Below, in pieces: positions 1 to 56,497 of a stretch of DNA of 64,000 nt. Each line of letters starts with the position of its first letter. Position 1 is the stretch's first letter. Below the pieces are notes generated by a model. It saw only the letters and a program-made list of their open reading frames with translations, was not told the DNA's origin and did not search any database. The DNA is from Gadus chalcogrammus (lineage: Eukaryota > Chordata > Actinopteri > Gadiformes > Gadidae): NCBI RefSeq assembly GCF_026213295.1, contig NC_079426.1:13655091-13719090 (forward strand), in the 5' to 3' direction. The translations under genes were made by a program, and so were the position numbers.

Positions 1-72
1 TTAGCCCGTTGCGTGTTTACCATGGCGCTAGTTGATGTATGTGCTTTTAGATCCTGAATGGAAAATTATGTT

Positions 73-262
73 GTGAGGTCAAGGTCAAGGTCAAACTGTT
101 TACTGAAGATCAACGGGCTGGTTGAAGGTCACGGTCAAACAGTTCTCTGAAGATCAAAGGGTTCTCTGAAGGTCAAGGTCAAACAGTCATCTGAAGACCA
201 AAGGGGTTCTCTGAAGGTCAAGGTCAAACAGTAATCTGAAGACCAAAGGGGTTCTCTGAAGA
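73..262. repeat. Minisatellite, ~45-bp unit
   Basis: Degenerate tandem copies of a unit built from AAGGTCAAGGTCAAACAGT followed by CTGAAGACCAAAGGGGTTCT. The last copies start near 163 and 208 and are almost identical; earlier copies are more diverged. It lies in the eno4 intron just before the first exon visible in the window. Confidence 0.8.
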
Positions 263-336
263 GATGGCTCCATGCGTTTGTGGGGTTCCCCAAGGTCAAC
301 GTGTTCTGTGTGTTTCGGACAGTGACTTCTTCTCAG

Positions 337-6473
<6,137 letters not shown>

Positions 6474-6530
6474 GAAGGACGAGTCTTCTCCTTTTACGTG
6501 TTTGCACAAAAGACATTTCACCAGATTCTT

Positions 6531-6536
6531 ATTAAA
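6531..6536 (+). terminator. ATTAAA poly(A) signal for eno4
   Basis: ATTAAA 58 bases after the TAA at 6471-6473, the first canonical-type signal in the 3' flank. Confidence 0.5.
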
Positions 6537-6844
6537 ATGCACCATTTCTCAATACATGTTATTATTTGTTTTGTGCAAGGAAAGTACCGTAGTTATGCAG
6601 TTAAGTGCAAGTGTAGGTCAAGCACTCCTTTTAGAAATGCGAGTGCATTTCATTATACCAACAAGTCAATTTTTTTGGGTTGCGACATGCCCTGTCGAGA
6701 CTGAAGGAAATTAATGTATTTTACACTTACAAACACACAACAGGTTTTTCAAAGATCTGTGAAATACAAGCGAAGAGCCGAGAAACCTGTGCTTAACAGC
6801 AACTTATTAGTGTGTGTTGAACACCTGTGTGCACCTTGGCCTTG

Positions 6845-6845
<1 letters not shown>

Positions 6846-6890
<45 letters not shown>

Positions 6891-6900
6891 AAGACAGACA

Positions 6901-6977
<77 letters not shown>

Positions 6978-7010
6978 ACAGGCAGACAGGCAGACAGACA
7001 GACAGACATG
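6846..7010. repeat. (AG)n followed by (GGCA)n repeat
   Basis: Compound microsatellite: (GA)n to about 6887, then about 25 units of CAGG/CAGA to 7010. Intergenic. Confidence 0.97.
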
Positions 7011-7245
7011 ATCGATGCCCCAGCAGGTGCAGAGCCATCGGCTGATGACTGCAGACAATCAAAGGCTCTCCCGGGGCCCAGGCTGGGAGTGCTGAACAAG
7101 TGGTCGGCCATTTGTTATCTGCCTTCTTTTACTCCCCTCTCTCCCCCCTTCTACCCTCCCCCTAACATAGCATATATTATTAGTTTTGAAACATAACTAT
7201 TAAATATTCATATAATTAAATAAATCGGTTGAAAGTATTATTGGA

Positions 7246-7248
<3 letters not shown>

Positions 7249-7300
<52 letters not shown>
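7249..7300. repeat. (TA)n microsatellite
   Basis: 26 uninterrupted TA units in A+T-rich intergenic DNA (7190-7460) with no other recognisable content. Confidence 0.97.
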
Positions 7301-7305
<5 letters not shown>

Positions 7306-7923
7306 CTGATTTAGAGTGAAGTGGATACAATGTAATACAATTAAATGGACAGAACTCATAAAATATAAAAGGCTAGAATTAGAAATAAATATAGTGAGAT
7401 GAGTATGTTAGAAAGAGAATTAAGATTGTTAAAATAGGACTACGATCAAATTGATTGACAGACAATATTTAAAGGGGACATATTATGAAAACCACACTTT
7501 TCCTGCGTGCTCCCACACGCATACAAACTTCGAATCTCACCCACATGATTTTTTGGGTGAGATATGCATATCTGAAAGTACCCGCCTACAGTTACCAAAC
7601 GAGCGTGTCAGTTTTGGTGCCCCCTCCTACGTAGGAAGGGGGAGGAAGGGAGGAAGGGGGCACATTTGAATATTTCCTCCCACTTCCCCACCCCCCTCCA
7701 AACAGAGCATAGCTTAGATTTTGTGGACCAGCGGACGAGCAGCTCCATCGGAGCTGCCGGACTGCCGCCATGGTACCCCCAGCCGGAGGAGGAGACATGG
7801 AGGAGAAAGCTGAGCTTCCCTTCGGCGGCAGTCCAGCAGCTCCGGCCCGGGGAGCTCGGCGGCAGCTCAACTCCCGGAGTACATTCCCTTTCTCCTCCAT
7901 GTCGCGGTACAATATGGACTTCA

Positions 7924-8736
7924 GGGGCCGGTTGCACCAACTGGGCGTAAGCCTGGTCGTAACTACGCCTGGTCGTAACTTGGCGTTCTAAGTCCAACCT
8001 AACCGTTACGCCGGTTGCACCAACTGGGCTTAGCGTTCTTTTCATTAAGACCAGGCGTAAATCCTACGCCTGGTCAGGGGCAGGCGTAGAGTTGAAATTC
8101 CAGGCTGTTTCTATAGCAATTACATCCAATCCAATGCAGCTTTACCACCATCCTTGCAACGCTTCGCTAAACTGCATTTCAAAGCACAGCCGGCGATATG
8201 ATCAGTGTTCACAGATCGACTGCCTGTCGGGAAGATATCGCTGGCCGATTAGTCCGTTCTCAACTTATAATCAGTTGTGAATGTTGTTTTAACTATGTTT
8301 ATATATTTTATACAGGCCGACACATTAAACAAATCTCTCCTACAGAAACATTCCCGTCTAAATGCCTGCTCGTCGTAAACCAGACATTACAAATACATAT
8401 TTTAATTATATTCGTTTGCAGTGTTTTATTGTTAGGCATTAACACAATTGATGAATGACAATGAGTGAACGAATGAATTATTTATTTCGGTGTCCAACAG
8501 CATGTCAAATAAAATAGTAAACAGCTGTTGTCACGAGGTATCCTAGCAACGCGGTGATATGCGCATACCATGGAACATTCACATGGCCGCATGGCTAAGA
8601 CCGGGCGTAGTTAAGACCAGGCGTAAGTCCCGTTGGTGCAACCGGCGTTAGTTCCATTCTAACGCCAGGTCGTAACTAAGACCTACTTAGCAGTTACGAC
8701 CAGGCTTAGTTACGCCCAGTTGGTGCAACCGGCCCC
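7924..8736. mobile_element. Inverted-repeat element (GGGGCCGGTTGCACCAAC ends)
   Basis: Left end GGGGCCGGTTGCACCAACTG and right end CAGTTGGTGCAACCGGCCCC are perfect reverse complements over 20 bases. Related CCTGGTCGTAACTACGCC-type motifs recur at both ends as subterminal repeats. About 0.8 kb with no long ORF, nested inside the 7469-10093 element. Harbinger-like is a guess; no clean target duplication was found. Confidence 0.75.
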
Positions 8737-9054
8737 AGAGTGTCAATGCCAAAGTTCCTTTCCCCCAAATCTCAACCATGGCCGAGATAACCCCCACTAC
8801 GAGTCTTTACTTGTTGTGGAAGTACAAGAGACGTCAGACGCAGTCTTTATGATTCATAATACCATCCAAGGCGCACATAGCTTTTGGCCGTGATATTAGA
8901 TATAATCGATAAATACCTTTATACCACGGTCTGGGGGTATACTCGATTCTGATTGGCTGCAGGGTGTGCATTAACCCCTGATATACGGACACCTGCTAAG
9001 TAGTTCCAGTCAAATTGTCTGTTCAGCCTTCCAAACGAGAGCTTTTAAATTGGG

Positions 9055-9345
9055 AAAAATGCATTAAACTGTACGGTTATATGCTATGGACCCTATAGTA
9101 TCTGTGGTATAAAGGCTGGGACGAATTTCAAATAATGAATATATACACTTTAAGTTGAAAGTATAGCCCGTCGCGATTCCCATTGAAACGAATGGCGCGG
9201 TGATTCGGCTTCAAAACGAAAGCTGGTAAATGGTGAAAAATGAATTAAACTGTAATCAGACAACGCGGTTATATGCTATAGACCCTAGAGTATCTGTGGT
9301 ATAAAGGCTGGGACGAATTTCGAATTATAAATATGTACAATGCAT
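9055..9345. repeat. Two ~190-bp-spaced direct repeats
   Basis: The segment GGTTATATGCTATGGACCCT plus TATCTGTGGTATAAAGGCTG and GGACGAATTTC occurs near 9079 and again near 9267 with few changes. Likely internal duplication of a repeat element. Confidence 0.8.
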
Positions 9346-9624
9346 AACGTTAGCTCTCTGGCTCATAGCTGGGCGGACTAGAATACCTCTTGTTGCCAAG
9401 TCGTAGCAGGTCCTTCCTATTTAATGGAGGAGTGAACATGGTTTCCGTTGCATAAGAACCTTACGGGAGGGTAATGATTGTTCCAGGTATTAGTCCGACC
9501 CTCAGGCGTTACCAGGGAAACAGTTATGGCTTGTGAAAAACTTTATATATGGTTTGTAAAATGCATTAAAATATAAATGAATGGTCTTAATTTATTTTCT
9601 TTGACAAGTGACAATGGTATAAGC

Positions 9625-9768
9625 GGGATAATGCCCTTAGAGGTGTCCATTATCAGGAATTAATGGACTTTGCGGAGGCAACCGTCCTCCGCTGCGCGTC
9701 GGACTGTTCTAAGGCCTCCGAGTCGTCCAATAATTCCTGTTAATGGACACCTCGTCGGGCATTATCTC
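9625..9768. mobile_element. Short MITE with GGGATAATG ends
   Basis: About 43-base imperfect inverted repeats: left GGGATAATGCCC then AGGTGTCCATTA; right TAATGGACACCT then GGGCATTATCTC. About 144 bp, no coding capacity. A second element starting GGGATAATG lies at 55921-56042. Confidence 0.65.
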
Positions 9769-10195
9769 TTACATATATTATATAATATTATTATTATTAT
9801 ATTATATTATATAGATAAAGAGCTCAAGGAGTCCGCAAACGGCAACAATCACTTTCCTCCATGCTGTGGTTCACTCTGACAGCTCATTGGTCAATGGGCA
9901 GAAACTCAATTGCATTAAAGCTACAGGCACCAGAAACGGCACATTCTGAAGGGACTGAAACAGAGGGGAATGGCGGTAGGTGAGATTTTTTTTCCTAAAA
10001 GCTATTTCCAGCAAAGAGCTTCAAAAATATGTTTTCTGGAACTCATATTCTATGTTTACTTGTTGGGAAAACACCATAATATGTCTCCTTTAAATCTTCT
10101 CTTTAACAGTGTGACTCATATGTGTGTGAGCTTTATTATGAGAAATGGGAAATGTCCTGGTGCAGACTTGTGGACTGAGAAGATAATAGGAGGCC

Positions 10196-10709
10196 ACACC
10201 CACACGTATGCGCACACACACACACTCTCACAAAGACATCCACACATTTGATGTCCCTTTTACACGCACTCACTCTCTCATACAGATTCTTTCCTTTCTC
10301 ACAGACACACACCCAATCTCTGTCTTACACATACGCGCTCTCACTCACACACACACACACACACTGACACAGAGCTCTTCAATGTGGCCCAACAAACAGG
10401 CCGGTCATTGTGTGTGTGTGTGTGGGTGGGTGTGTGTGTGTGTGTGTGGGTGTGTGTGTGTGTGTGTTCCTGGAGGAAGTAATTATGAGAGTGTAGGACT
10501 GGAGGTATAAAGGTCCATTCCTCAGCCCTGGGAGAGACCAGAGAAGACACAAGGAGCTCAGCTGTATGGATACAGTGGAGAGGACACACACACACAAACA
10601 CACTCACTCTCACACACACAAACACACACGCAAATGCACACAGAGGCATACACCCAATGACATGAACGCACGCAAGTACACACACACACCCATACACTTG
10701 CGCACACAC

Positions 10710-10740
<31 letters not shown>
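10196..10740. repeat. Interrupted (CA)n and (GT)n microsatellites
   Basis: CA-rich 10196-10370, GT-rich 10409-10467 and CA-rich 10582-10740, separated by unique DNA. Adjacent opposite-sense tracts could form hairpins. Intergenic. Confidence 0.95.
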
Positions 10741-11102
10741 GAACAATGGTGTGGCCTTACACAGGCAGCCTTCAGCCTGTCAGGGAGGTTGTCCTCTTGT
10801 TAGGTCTCTTATTTACTATCTTCCTCTCCCTGTGTGACACCGTAGGCCTTCGTCTGTTATTCCCATTGTCAAACCAATACAATCCCCTCTGCGTTTGTTT
10901 TCATGCAGATCAGTGGCTGGGAAGACCTGACAAGAGAGCTCATTATTTAACAAGTGACAGTTATATATTTATATAGAACCGGCCAAATGGCTGCAATTAA
11001 CCTCGTTAGACACACAGGCCTTTCTGCTCTTTTTTGATTCACTTTGATCAGCCTGGTTGGGTGCTGCGGCTTCACATCAATTGTGTAAACATGTGCATGC
11101 AC

Positions 11103-11223
<121 letters not shown>

Positions 11224-11224
11224 G

Positions 11225-12815
11225 GCAGCATCTTTTTTCAGAGCACGTCTGGCCCCCTACCAGGCAATTACTTTGTTTTGAAAATAATAAAACGAAACAA
11301 GAAAATAGTTCAAATTAAAGTGTTGCACAAACATGCAGAAAAAGAGCCCTCTAATTGTCCGGTCCATAAAGGCTCCGGAACACTCCACATGGAAGACCCG
11401 CCATTGTGGCGGCCCAACAAGGCCGCGCACCGCCAGCGGCTTTGCAAAATAAAAGCGTAGCAAATAATTACATGTTGCATGGCAATCAGTGGCGATCCTA
11501 TCCCCCCCCCCCCCCCCCGCGCGTCTATACCCGCGGCCCTGGCATACGGAGCAGCGTACCGCTGCCGTAACCTCACTTCCTTAGAGCACAGGAAACACAA
11601 TGGCGTCACGGCGCACAGAAAGTCTGCCAGTATTAGGAGCAGTGAGGAAGTTTACCAAGGTTTCAAATCAACGTGTAATCCAGCCACTGTAGAAATACCC
11701 TTATTACAGAGGTAGAAATACCCTTCATCCCTTATGAAAGCTTCATCAGTATTCCTCAGTAGAATACAAAATGACTTAACAAGGAAACTAGCGTAGCTTA
11801 GCCTCGTGCAGATAAGTTCTTCTATAACACAGAAGGGCCGCTGGATCGCAGAATAGTGTTTGCCCAATGCAAAATGATCACTCATTGACATGGGAGGATA
11901 TAAGGATACACGGAGAGGCCGATGACATAAATCAATAACGTGAGCCCTCTCTTCATCTCGTCAGGCGCTTGGCTGTGGAGTAGGGCTCACTCTCACCACG
12001 TTATCCGAGCTCCTCCGGCGTATGAGTATAGTTACTGCGCCATGGAGAGAAGAAAAACAACCAAACCCAAGGCCAAGCGACAACCGTTCATTTGGGAGTC
12101 CTGTAAGTCTGCCGAAATCCATTCACAGATGACTGTGCTTTGTCCACCGAGAGGCCTATTGTGGCGGCCTAAGTCTGCCATTAAACACAATTAAAGAGTG
12201 TGACTTCCACTGTAATTGCTGCTGCAGTCAGTCAAGGTGCCGGAAGACGAATTTTTCGGACGACAGAGGAGGAGATGCATTGAACAGGGCCAAGTTTAGA
12301 GCTCAGAGCTGGGGGAGGCTCGGCAACGCTGAAGCCTTCACCGGGGCTGGACTCAAGCTCTTTATGTGGCCTGGACTCAAGCTCTTTATCTGGCCTGGAA
12401 ATTGCAGCTAATTGCTAAATGAACCCTAAAGCCTTAATTAGTGGCGGACACAAAGGGTGATGGACAGAGCGCTCGGCGGATGGCTCTCACGTTTCACTCC
12501 CTCACTGAAGCAGCCGTCTGGGAACCGTGGCCAGGTGTCCATGAAAGAGCCAGCCAAACAAAAAGCCCACCATCGTAGCTAACTGACCATGGCGGCCATT
12601 GTAAATACATTTGGAGGGCGCTGGTTGATCCCACCGCCCGTACCCCACCTCCCCTCCACCCTCCCATCGCCTCGTAGTTAAAGACACACCTTTAACGATG
12701 GCTTAACCTCGGGGTGACGCGGTCAAATGCCGGTGTGTATTCTAAAGAGGCCGGTTTAGCTGGACTAAGCCCCCGCTCTCTGCTCTGAAACTCTGGCTAA
12801 TGTTAAATCTGTCAC
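11225..12815. other. Intergenic stretch without recognised genes
   Basis: No exon-like conserved reading frame, RNA gene or transposon end recognised, apart from the C run at 11502-11518. Short ORFs here have no conserved motif. Confidence 0.5.
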
Positions 12816-12823
12816 TTGCTCCT

Positions 12824-12954
<131 letters not shown>

Positions 12955-12980
12955 TGCACAGTAAGCGGCAGTGGCCAAAA

Positions 12981-13014
12981 CAAAATGGTGGGGAATATAT
13001 TGACCACCATTTTG
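12981..13014. repeat. 11-bp inverted repeat
   Basis: CAAAATGGTGG at 12981-12991 and its reverse complement at 13004-13014 with a 12-base loop. Confidence 0.8.
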
Positions 13015-13580
13015 TGCATTGAGGGGTATTTGGGAAGAGAGTAATTGGGGCGAGAGAATAATCAGGGGAGGGACAGAGGGGGATTGGGGGAGAGAAGAAA
13101 GTAAATGATGGCGTTAGAGAGAGCAAGAGAGCAATTGGGGGAGAGAGAGAGAGAGAGAGACAAGAATGGGGGAGAGAGACAGGAATGGGGGAGAGAGGAG
13201 AATTCGCAATGTGTTCCTCAACCTCAATGACAGAATAGATTGTTTTTCATTGTGACTCAAAAACGCACACATGAGCATTCGCTGGTGTATTGAAAATTCA
13301 TAAAAAAAAAAAAACGGACAAAAGAAAACTACAAAATGTTAAGACAGTATTAAAATGCATTTGAATAACATTTTTAGCCATAAATCTGCATTTATTTTCA
13401 TGATCTTCATTCATTGAATGTATATGATGTTTTGTTTGTTAGTTAATGCAATGTTTTCCATCGTAAATATGGTGATTGATATGGATCCAGCTATCACCGA
13501 AATCACAAAGCTTGCATTTTATTTGAATCAATGTCTTTGCGTTGTATAGTCATGTTATGTGTTATTCTGCATTTACATAA

Positions 13581-13836
13581 GTCCATTCCAAAGGTTAATT
13601 TTATGAATGTATCTTGTTTAACAAGATAATCATGATCAAATCTACCACTATTTGATGACGTTCTCACAATAAATACGTGGATTTTCAAAAGACCCACGAA
13701 GAAATATTAATTTTCCATGGAATGGACATGTTATTATAGGGAAACCATGAAGTTGATGTTCACTTTGATTCCACAAAAAGTCCATTCCAAGGGTTAATTT
13801 TAAACGAACATTCTGTTTTTAACAAGATCATTATGA
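13581..13836. repeat. Direct repeat pair, ~200 bp apart
   Basis: GTCCATTCCAAAGGTTAATT followed by an AACAAGATAATCATGA-type segment at 13581-13640 recurs with changes at 13781-13836. A+T-rich intergenic DNA. Confidence 0.65.
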
Positions 13837-14357
13837 CTTTCTAAAGTTTTTTGAAGCGTGAATGCAGTCAATCTACTAAAAGGCAGACAAAATTGATTTT
13901 CCAAGAACTTATTTTCTTTTTATTATCAACATGTACCACAGTACTTAGATCTATAGGAAATTATGCAAACACACCATTCAAGGGGGCACAGAATGAATTG
14001 GGAGTAGGATACAGACGTCTGGTCTCTTTTATATGAATCAGTGGATTAAGATCTAATAACATTATACATTTTGGATGCTCTGGCCAGATAGGAAGTGATG
14101 TAATTAGTAGGTACCAGGTCAGTAGAGTGCAATGCATAAGCGCCACCACATGTTAGTGAATATGCTATATAGTTTCATTTGAACTAAATCTACGTTTAAA
14201 GTGTGCCTAACAACGGTGCCTATTCTTTCTTACTGTTTCATCAACAACAGATTTGACACATTATTCATTATTCATTGGTCTTCATCTCATGGTCATTCCA
14301 GAACAACACAATGGAATACGTAGAGTTTGTCATGTGATAGAAGGTCAGCAGAGAAAC

Positions 14358-14388
14358 TGATGTTCATGAAAGTTTTTCATGAACATCA
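14358..14388. repeat. 13-bp perfect inverted repeat
   Basis: TGATGTTCATGAA and TTCATGAACATCA with a 5-base spacer, just beyond the probable shtn1 stop codon on the minus strand. It would form a stem in a shtn1 3' UTR. Confidence 0.8.
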
Positions 14389-14447
14389 AAATGGAGGAGG
14401 TGGAGATTGTAAAGTCACTGCTGTTTACCAGAATAAACCAACCGGCC

Positions 14448-34930
<20,483 letters not shown>

Positions 34931-35994
34931 TGTATTATATTCAGCCTTGACATATAGCACGTGACGTGTATGTAGCGCGCAATAAACAGGTAGACACGAA
35001 GTCGCTCGCACACGCACACACCTTTATTATCTTGAACCACGCCCACAGCGATATGGGTTAAATGTCAAGTGTACAGTTTTACATCTGCTCATAGGAACGA
35101 CGCAAAACCAGGAGACTTTGGAATATAATTTAATTAATCCGATGACAGGTTAGCGCACAAATTAACAGCTGTTGACAACATTCAATTGATTTCTTCAAAC
35201 ACAAACAGGAATGTTTATCATATATATATATATCCTTTTTTTTTCCTTTACAATAACAATCACTCAAAACAACAAAACAAAGTGTAAACATCCACTGTTT
35301 TAGGATTCAGGGAAAATGCATTGTAGACAAGACGAGGGAATAAACAAAATCTGCATGGAGCTTGTGATCTGAACGCCCAGCTTCAGCTTTGCATAACAAA
35401 CCTCTGATCATACCCAAATCTGAATATCTGAAATCACAGACAAATGTCTACCACAGGATTTCATGCATAATACTCTTAACAAAACACACAGTCGAGCAGT
35501 ACCGGATACCTGGCAACCACTGAAATGTTTTGAGAATGTCGTCGGCAAACAACCCCATCCTTTACATACACACAAACACATACAGCTTGAAATAAACAAC
35601 CAAGATTTTTTTGTTTTATCCAGCACAAACCCAAATAAATAACAAGGAACCATGTGGGATTCTGGAAGTGAGGGGGGGGGGGGGGGAGAGAGAATGGTGC
35701 TCGTTGTAATAAAAATGTTAATCTCACAATCAAAGCTACGTTCTATACAAGACTGCTGAACATGTACCAACCACACTACAGCTACACTAAAGGGGGACGT
35801 TGCCCTGTTCAATCAAGGACGTCTTCAGGGGGGAGCAAGAGGGAGGCAGACGGCTGGGGCTGGGAAAAGGGGTTGGGGGTGTTGGGACGACCTCAGTGCT
35901 GGAATTGTTGGGAAGCTGGGAGAGAGACAACGAGAGCGGGAGAACCAGAGACAAAGAGGGGGAGGATGGTGGAGGAGAGGGGCGGGGGCAGCCC
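34931..35994. other. Short spacer: atp6v1b2 3' flank and shtn1 5' flank
   Basis: Only about 1.06 kb separates the expected atp6v1b2 stop from the shtn1 start, both on the minus strand. It must hold the V-ATPase 3' UTR and the shtn1 promoter. Minus-strand ATTAAA (about 35119) and AATAAA (about 35025) could be the V-ATPase poly(A) signals. A G run lies at 35675-35688. Confidence 0.5.
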
Positions 35995-53618
<17,624 letters not shown>

Positions 53619-54379
53619 CTGAAACAAAAAGGAGTCTGTTTAAGGATTTCATTTCAAAAGGCCAAAGGAAGGCAGCATTTAATGACGAAGGGTGTATCTG
53701 CAGTATTCCTCAGGCAGCCCACGGGTTCAAATGACAGCCCTCAAACAACATGGTAATAAGCGGTCTTTGCCAATAGTTGCTTGCTGCATTATTAATCGGA
53801 CACTGACCTTTCCCAGGGATATTTTAATGGCTTAGATGCACTTCCCTGCCCAAATGTCAAAGCAAGGCAAATGTCATGGAAAAATTCATGGCAAGTACCA
53901 TGAACATTAGGGCCAGGTCTCTGATGGCACCTCCGCAGACTACAGAACGATCAACGGTTACAACCCCAGAAGGTGAGTCAAATTAACCTCAAGCCTACCA
54001 TTAGGTACAAACAAAATGTGTTAAGAGGAAAGATTACACCTTTACACATCTACCTGAAATATATTGCCATGTTAACGTTGCCCTCTTCAACTGAGAGTTT
54101 ATTTCAAACCATTTCCTTGGAGTGCCACAAAGGGTGACCCCATTTGCAGTCCACCCAGACATAATTTATAAAAACCAAATAATGGTTAGTAACAAATAAA
54201 AGGTTTTAGGCTGAAATTCATCATAAAAGGAGAAGTGCATGCCTAGAGGTTGGGTCAGCTTTGCAAGTTTTGGTTGCATTCCTTCCTTAAATACTGAAGA
54301 AAGTGAGCAGTAGTGTTGCACGCAGCGTTCACGTTAGCCGGCTATAGCCGGACATTGGCCGATTGCACGCACGCATGGC

Positions 54380-54441
54380 CGGTATAATAAAATGTAAACA
54401 GCCCACATGTCGCATGTGGGCTGTTTATATTTTATTATACC
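54380..54441. repeat. ~29-bp inverted repeat, 3-base loop
   Basis: GGTATAATAAAATGTAAAC with AGCCCACATG, and its reverse complement with one mismatch, separated by TCG. A near-perfect cruciform-capable palindrome within the hAT relic. Coordinates within about 2 bases. Confidence 0.9.
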
Positions 54442-54833
54442 GCAAGTTCGCATAATATGTATGAATTAATCAATAGCATATGAAAACCAGTAGCGGTTCC
54501 TGGCCGAGCTCACCAGGGAGGCAAACACGAACGTGTATTCATGAACGCGCGCAGTGCACCCGCACATGCATACAAATGTCACTCAGTGCCCACGCTATTG
54601 AACGCTGATTGGCTGTCATCACGCGAAATTCGCGTCAAAGTTGAAATATTTCAGCTCGAGCAAATTTGTCACGGCACAAATCCTCTTGAACGCGCTCGCC
54701 TGTGCACGGCGAAAGTGTGGCGCGACAAATCAAAACTTGTCGCCGGTCTTCTCTCGCGAAAAATGTGCCCGATACGCGTCTCTACGTTCACTTTGTATGG
54801 GATCTTGTCGCCCCGTCGCGTTTGGTGTGAACG

Positions 54834-55073
54834 CACAAATCTTTCCCGACTTGGCAAAGCTGGCCAAAATCGCCAGTACAATCCCCGTGTCCAGTGTTCC
54901 TGCGGAACAAGGTTTTTCTCTCCAAAACAGGATTAAAACATCCATCAGAAACGCCTAGCTGAGGAAAAGGTGACGAGGCTGATGCGCATATCGAGCCTTG
55001 GGCCGGGGTTGAAAGACTTCAACTTTTCGCGAGCAGCGGAGCACTTCCATGCCATGAAGTTGCGCCGAAAGTA
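54834..55073 (+). pseudogene. hAT transposase C-terminal fragment
   Basis: FPDLAKLAKIASTIPVSSVP then AEQGFSLQNRIKTSI is the hAT dimerisation signature. After one frameshift near 54950 it continues AEEKVTRLMRISSLGPGL, then FSRAAEHFHAMKLRRK and TAG. Non-functional fragment. Confidence 0.85.
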
Positions 55074-55267
55074 GCCTGCAAGAATTGCAATTATCGAATT
55101 AATAATTTTTTACCCGTTTACCATTTTTGCCGAGAATGGCTGTTTTTTACCTAGGCTAATTTAATAAATGGCATTTATTGAAGCAACTTAGTTTGTATCG
55201 TTTGTCGTTTAAATGTGGACTTTTGGTGATTATTAAATTATTAGTGAATAACGTCCCGGAAGATATT

Positions 55268-55306
55268 ACAAATGTCCGATATTGCGGAATAGTGTCGGAC
55301 ATTTGT
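55268..55306. repeat. 12-bp inverted repeat
   Basis: ACAAATGTCCGA and TCGGACATTTGT with a 15-base loop, near the right end of the hAT relic. Confidence 0.85.
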
Positions 55307-55643
55307 CCGCCCAAGAAAAAGTCTAGCGTGAACCCTGTGAACTTGCACAGGGTTGTGAACTTTAACAAGGTATCACGATACCCTCACGCAAAAAAACGAT
55401 ACGATACGCTAATTTCTTAGTATCGATACTTTTATAAAAAAGAAAGAATGATTTTATTTAAAAAAAAATAGAAAAATATGAAAGAAAAAAATACTTTGAA
55501 CGGAAGGACTTAAGCAGGATCAACTCTGTCATACTCCTTGCACGCAGGGGCTAGTCAGTGGGCGTGCCCATGGACATGCTCCTCAGCTCGCACACAGCAG
55601 CAGCAGGCAGTTCACCGAGCGAGTAAGAGTGAGACGCAACGAG

Positions 55644-55763
55644 ATGGCGACAGGTTCGGAAGCGCTTGCCGACAGTCCTCGGCTTGTGGAGAAAAAGACG
55701 GGAGAAATTAAATATGGAGTGTATATAACGGATAAGAAGTGTCCATGTAAACGCGGCTTTTGA
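55644..55763 (+). pseudogene. hAT-type transposase N-terminal fragment
   Basis: ATG at 55644: MATGSEALADSPRLVEKK then TGEIKYGVY and a stop at 55761-55763. The LVEKK stretch resembles the start of BED-finger hAT proteins. The frame is cut at about 55742, where the interspersed repeat begins. Confidence 0.5.
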
Positions 55764-55908
55764 CACTTCTGATCCGATTAGATTTCTAATCAAAACAGAT
55801 CTATTCCTATCATGCAATCCGAATGTATTATATATGGCATTTACAAAAGTGGTAAGCGTACGTCGGTATGTTTCTCACACACAACCGTTATGTTGGTCTG
55901 GACTTATA
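55745..55908. repeat. Interspersed repeat, copy B
   Basis: Closely matches 42372-42535 (GATCCGATTAGATTTCTAAT, GGCATTTACAAAAGTGGTAA, CAACCGTTATGTTGGTCTGG). The pair defines a dispersed family inserted in hAT DNA. Confidence 0.85.
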
Positions 55909-55920
55909 TGATATATGTAA

Positions 55921-56042
55921 GGGATAATGTTGTACAGAACGCCGACAGGGCGAACCGGACCCTGACGGGAAGCGGAGGTGTCTTGCATCGCCCTGAAGGG
56001 TATTATTTTCGATAATGACCGGCGACGTTCTATACATTATCC
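55921..56042. mobile_element. Short MITE with GGGATAATG ends, copy 2
   Basis: Ends GGGATAATGTTGTACAGAACG and CGTTCTATACATTATCCC are imperfect inverted repeats; about 122 bp. The same terminal motif bounds the element at 9625-9768. Confidence 0.6.
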
Positions 56043-56420
56043 CGCTTATTACACGGCTCCTTGCCAAAACGAAACAATATCTTCAGACGGTGTGTCTTTT
56101 TACAATTATCATTCGTAGTGTTGATCAACAGAGAAATAGTCTGCCAAAGACGTTGACGTCGCTTATCAACCGGACACGGTGGTGTTGATAAGTTACCGGA
56201 CTACTTGCGGAGTGTTAAGAAAGACTTGAATCAAGCAAAAAATCCACTTTCCTTGACAGCGGTCTAGTTCGGTGTGCACAAAAGTACAGACGGACTAATT
56301 GCGAACTACTGCAGCTGCTGATGCCATCTCACCAACCAAAAAGTAGCCGCACCCACCCCAAACCAATAGGAATAAGTGTATGCATGTCGATTATAGCTGA
56401 ATACACCACCTCTTCTATTC

Positions 56421-56497
56421 CGATCAGAGAATTGTATTCCGATTGAGGCGTATCATATGCATTAATACGCCTCAAACGGAATACAATTCTCTGATCT
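56421..56497. repeat. ~32-bp inverted repeat (fold-back)
   Basis: GATCAGAGAATTGTATTCCG followed by ATTGAGGCGTAT, and its reverse complement with one mismatch, loop about 10 bases. Fold-back of the kind seen in fish palindromic MITEs. Confidence 0.9.

Larger units (their letters stand above)
7469..10093. mobile_element. T2/Kolobok-like DNA transposon, non-autonomous, with nested insertions
   Basis: Bounded by TTAA (7469-7472 and 10090-10093) with terminal inverted repeats AGGGGACATATTATG and CATAATATGTCTCCT (14 of 15 complementary). TTAA duplication plus TTAAAGGRR-type ends is the hallmark of the T2/Kolobok group. No intact transposase is seen; the interior holds at least two further inverted-repeat elements and a tandem duplication. 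Confidence 0.7.
54323..55337 (+). mobile_element. hAT transposon relic with C-terminal dimerisation domain
   Basis: Ends CAGCGTTCACGTTAG and CTAGCGTGAACCCTG form imperfect inverted repeats. The interior encodes the end of a hAT transposase (about 54834-55073). Most of the coding body is deleted. Palindromes CCGGCTATAGCCGG (54339), 54380-54441 and 55268-55306 occur inside. Confidence 0.65.

Noticed and set aside
73..262. Regular ~45-bp repeats that could resemble a CRISPR array
   Set aside because: No conserved spacer/repeat alternation, units are head-to-tail and diverged, and the sequence is from a vertebrate.
54541..54958. Two overlapping 105-131-codon ORFs as a host gene
   Set aside because: The right part is a hAT transposase dimerisation domain with a frameshift and the left part has no conserved motif.
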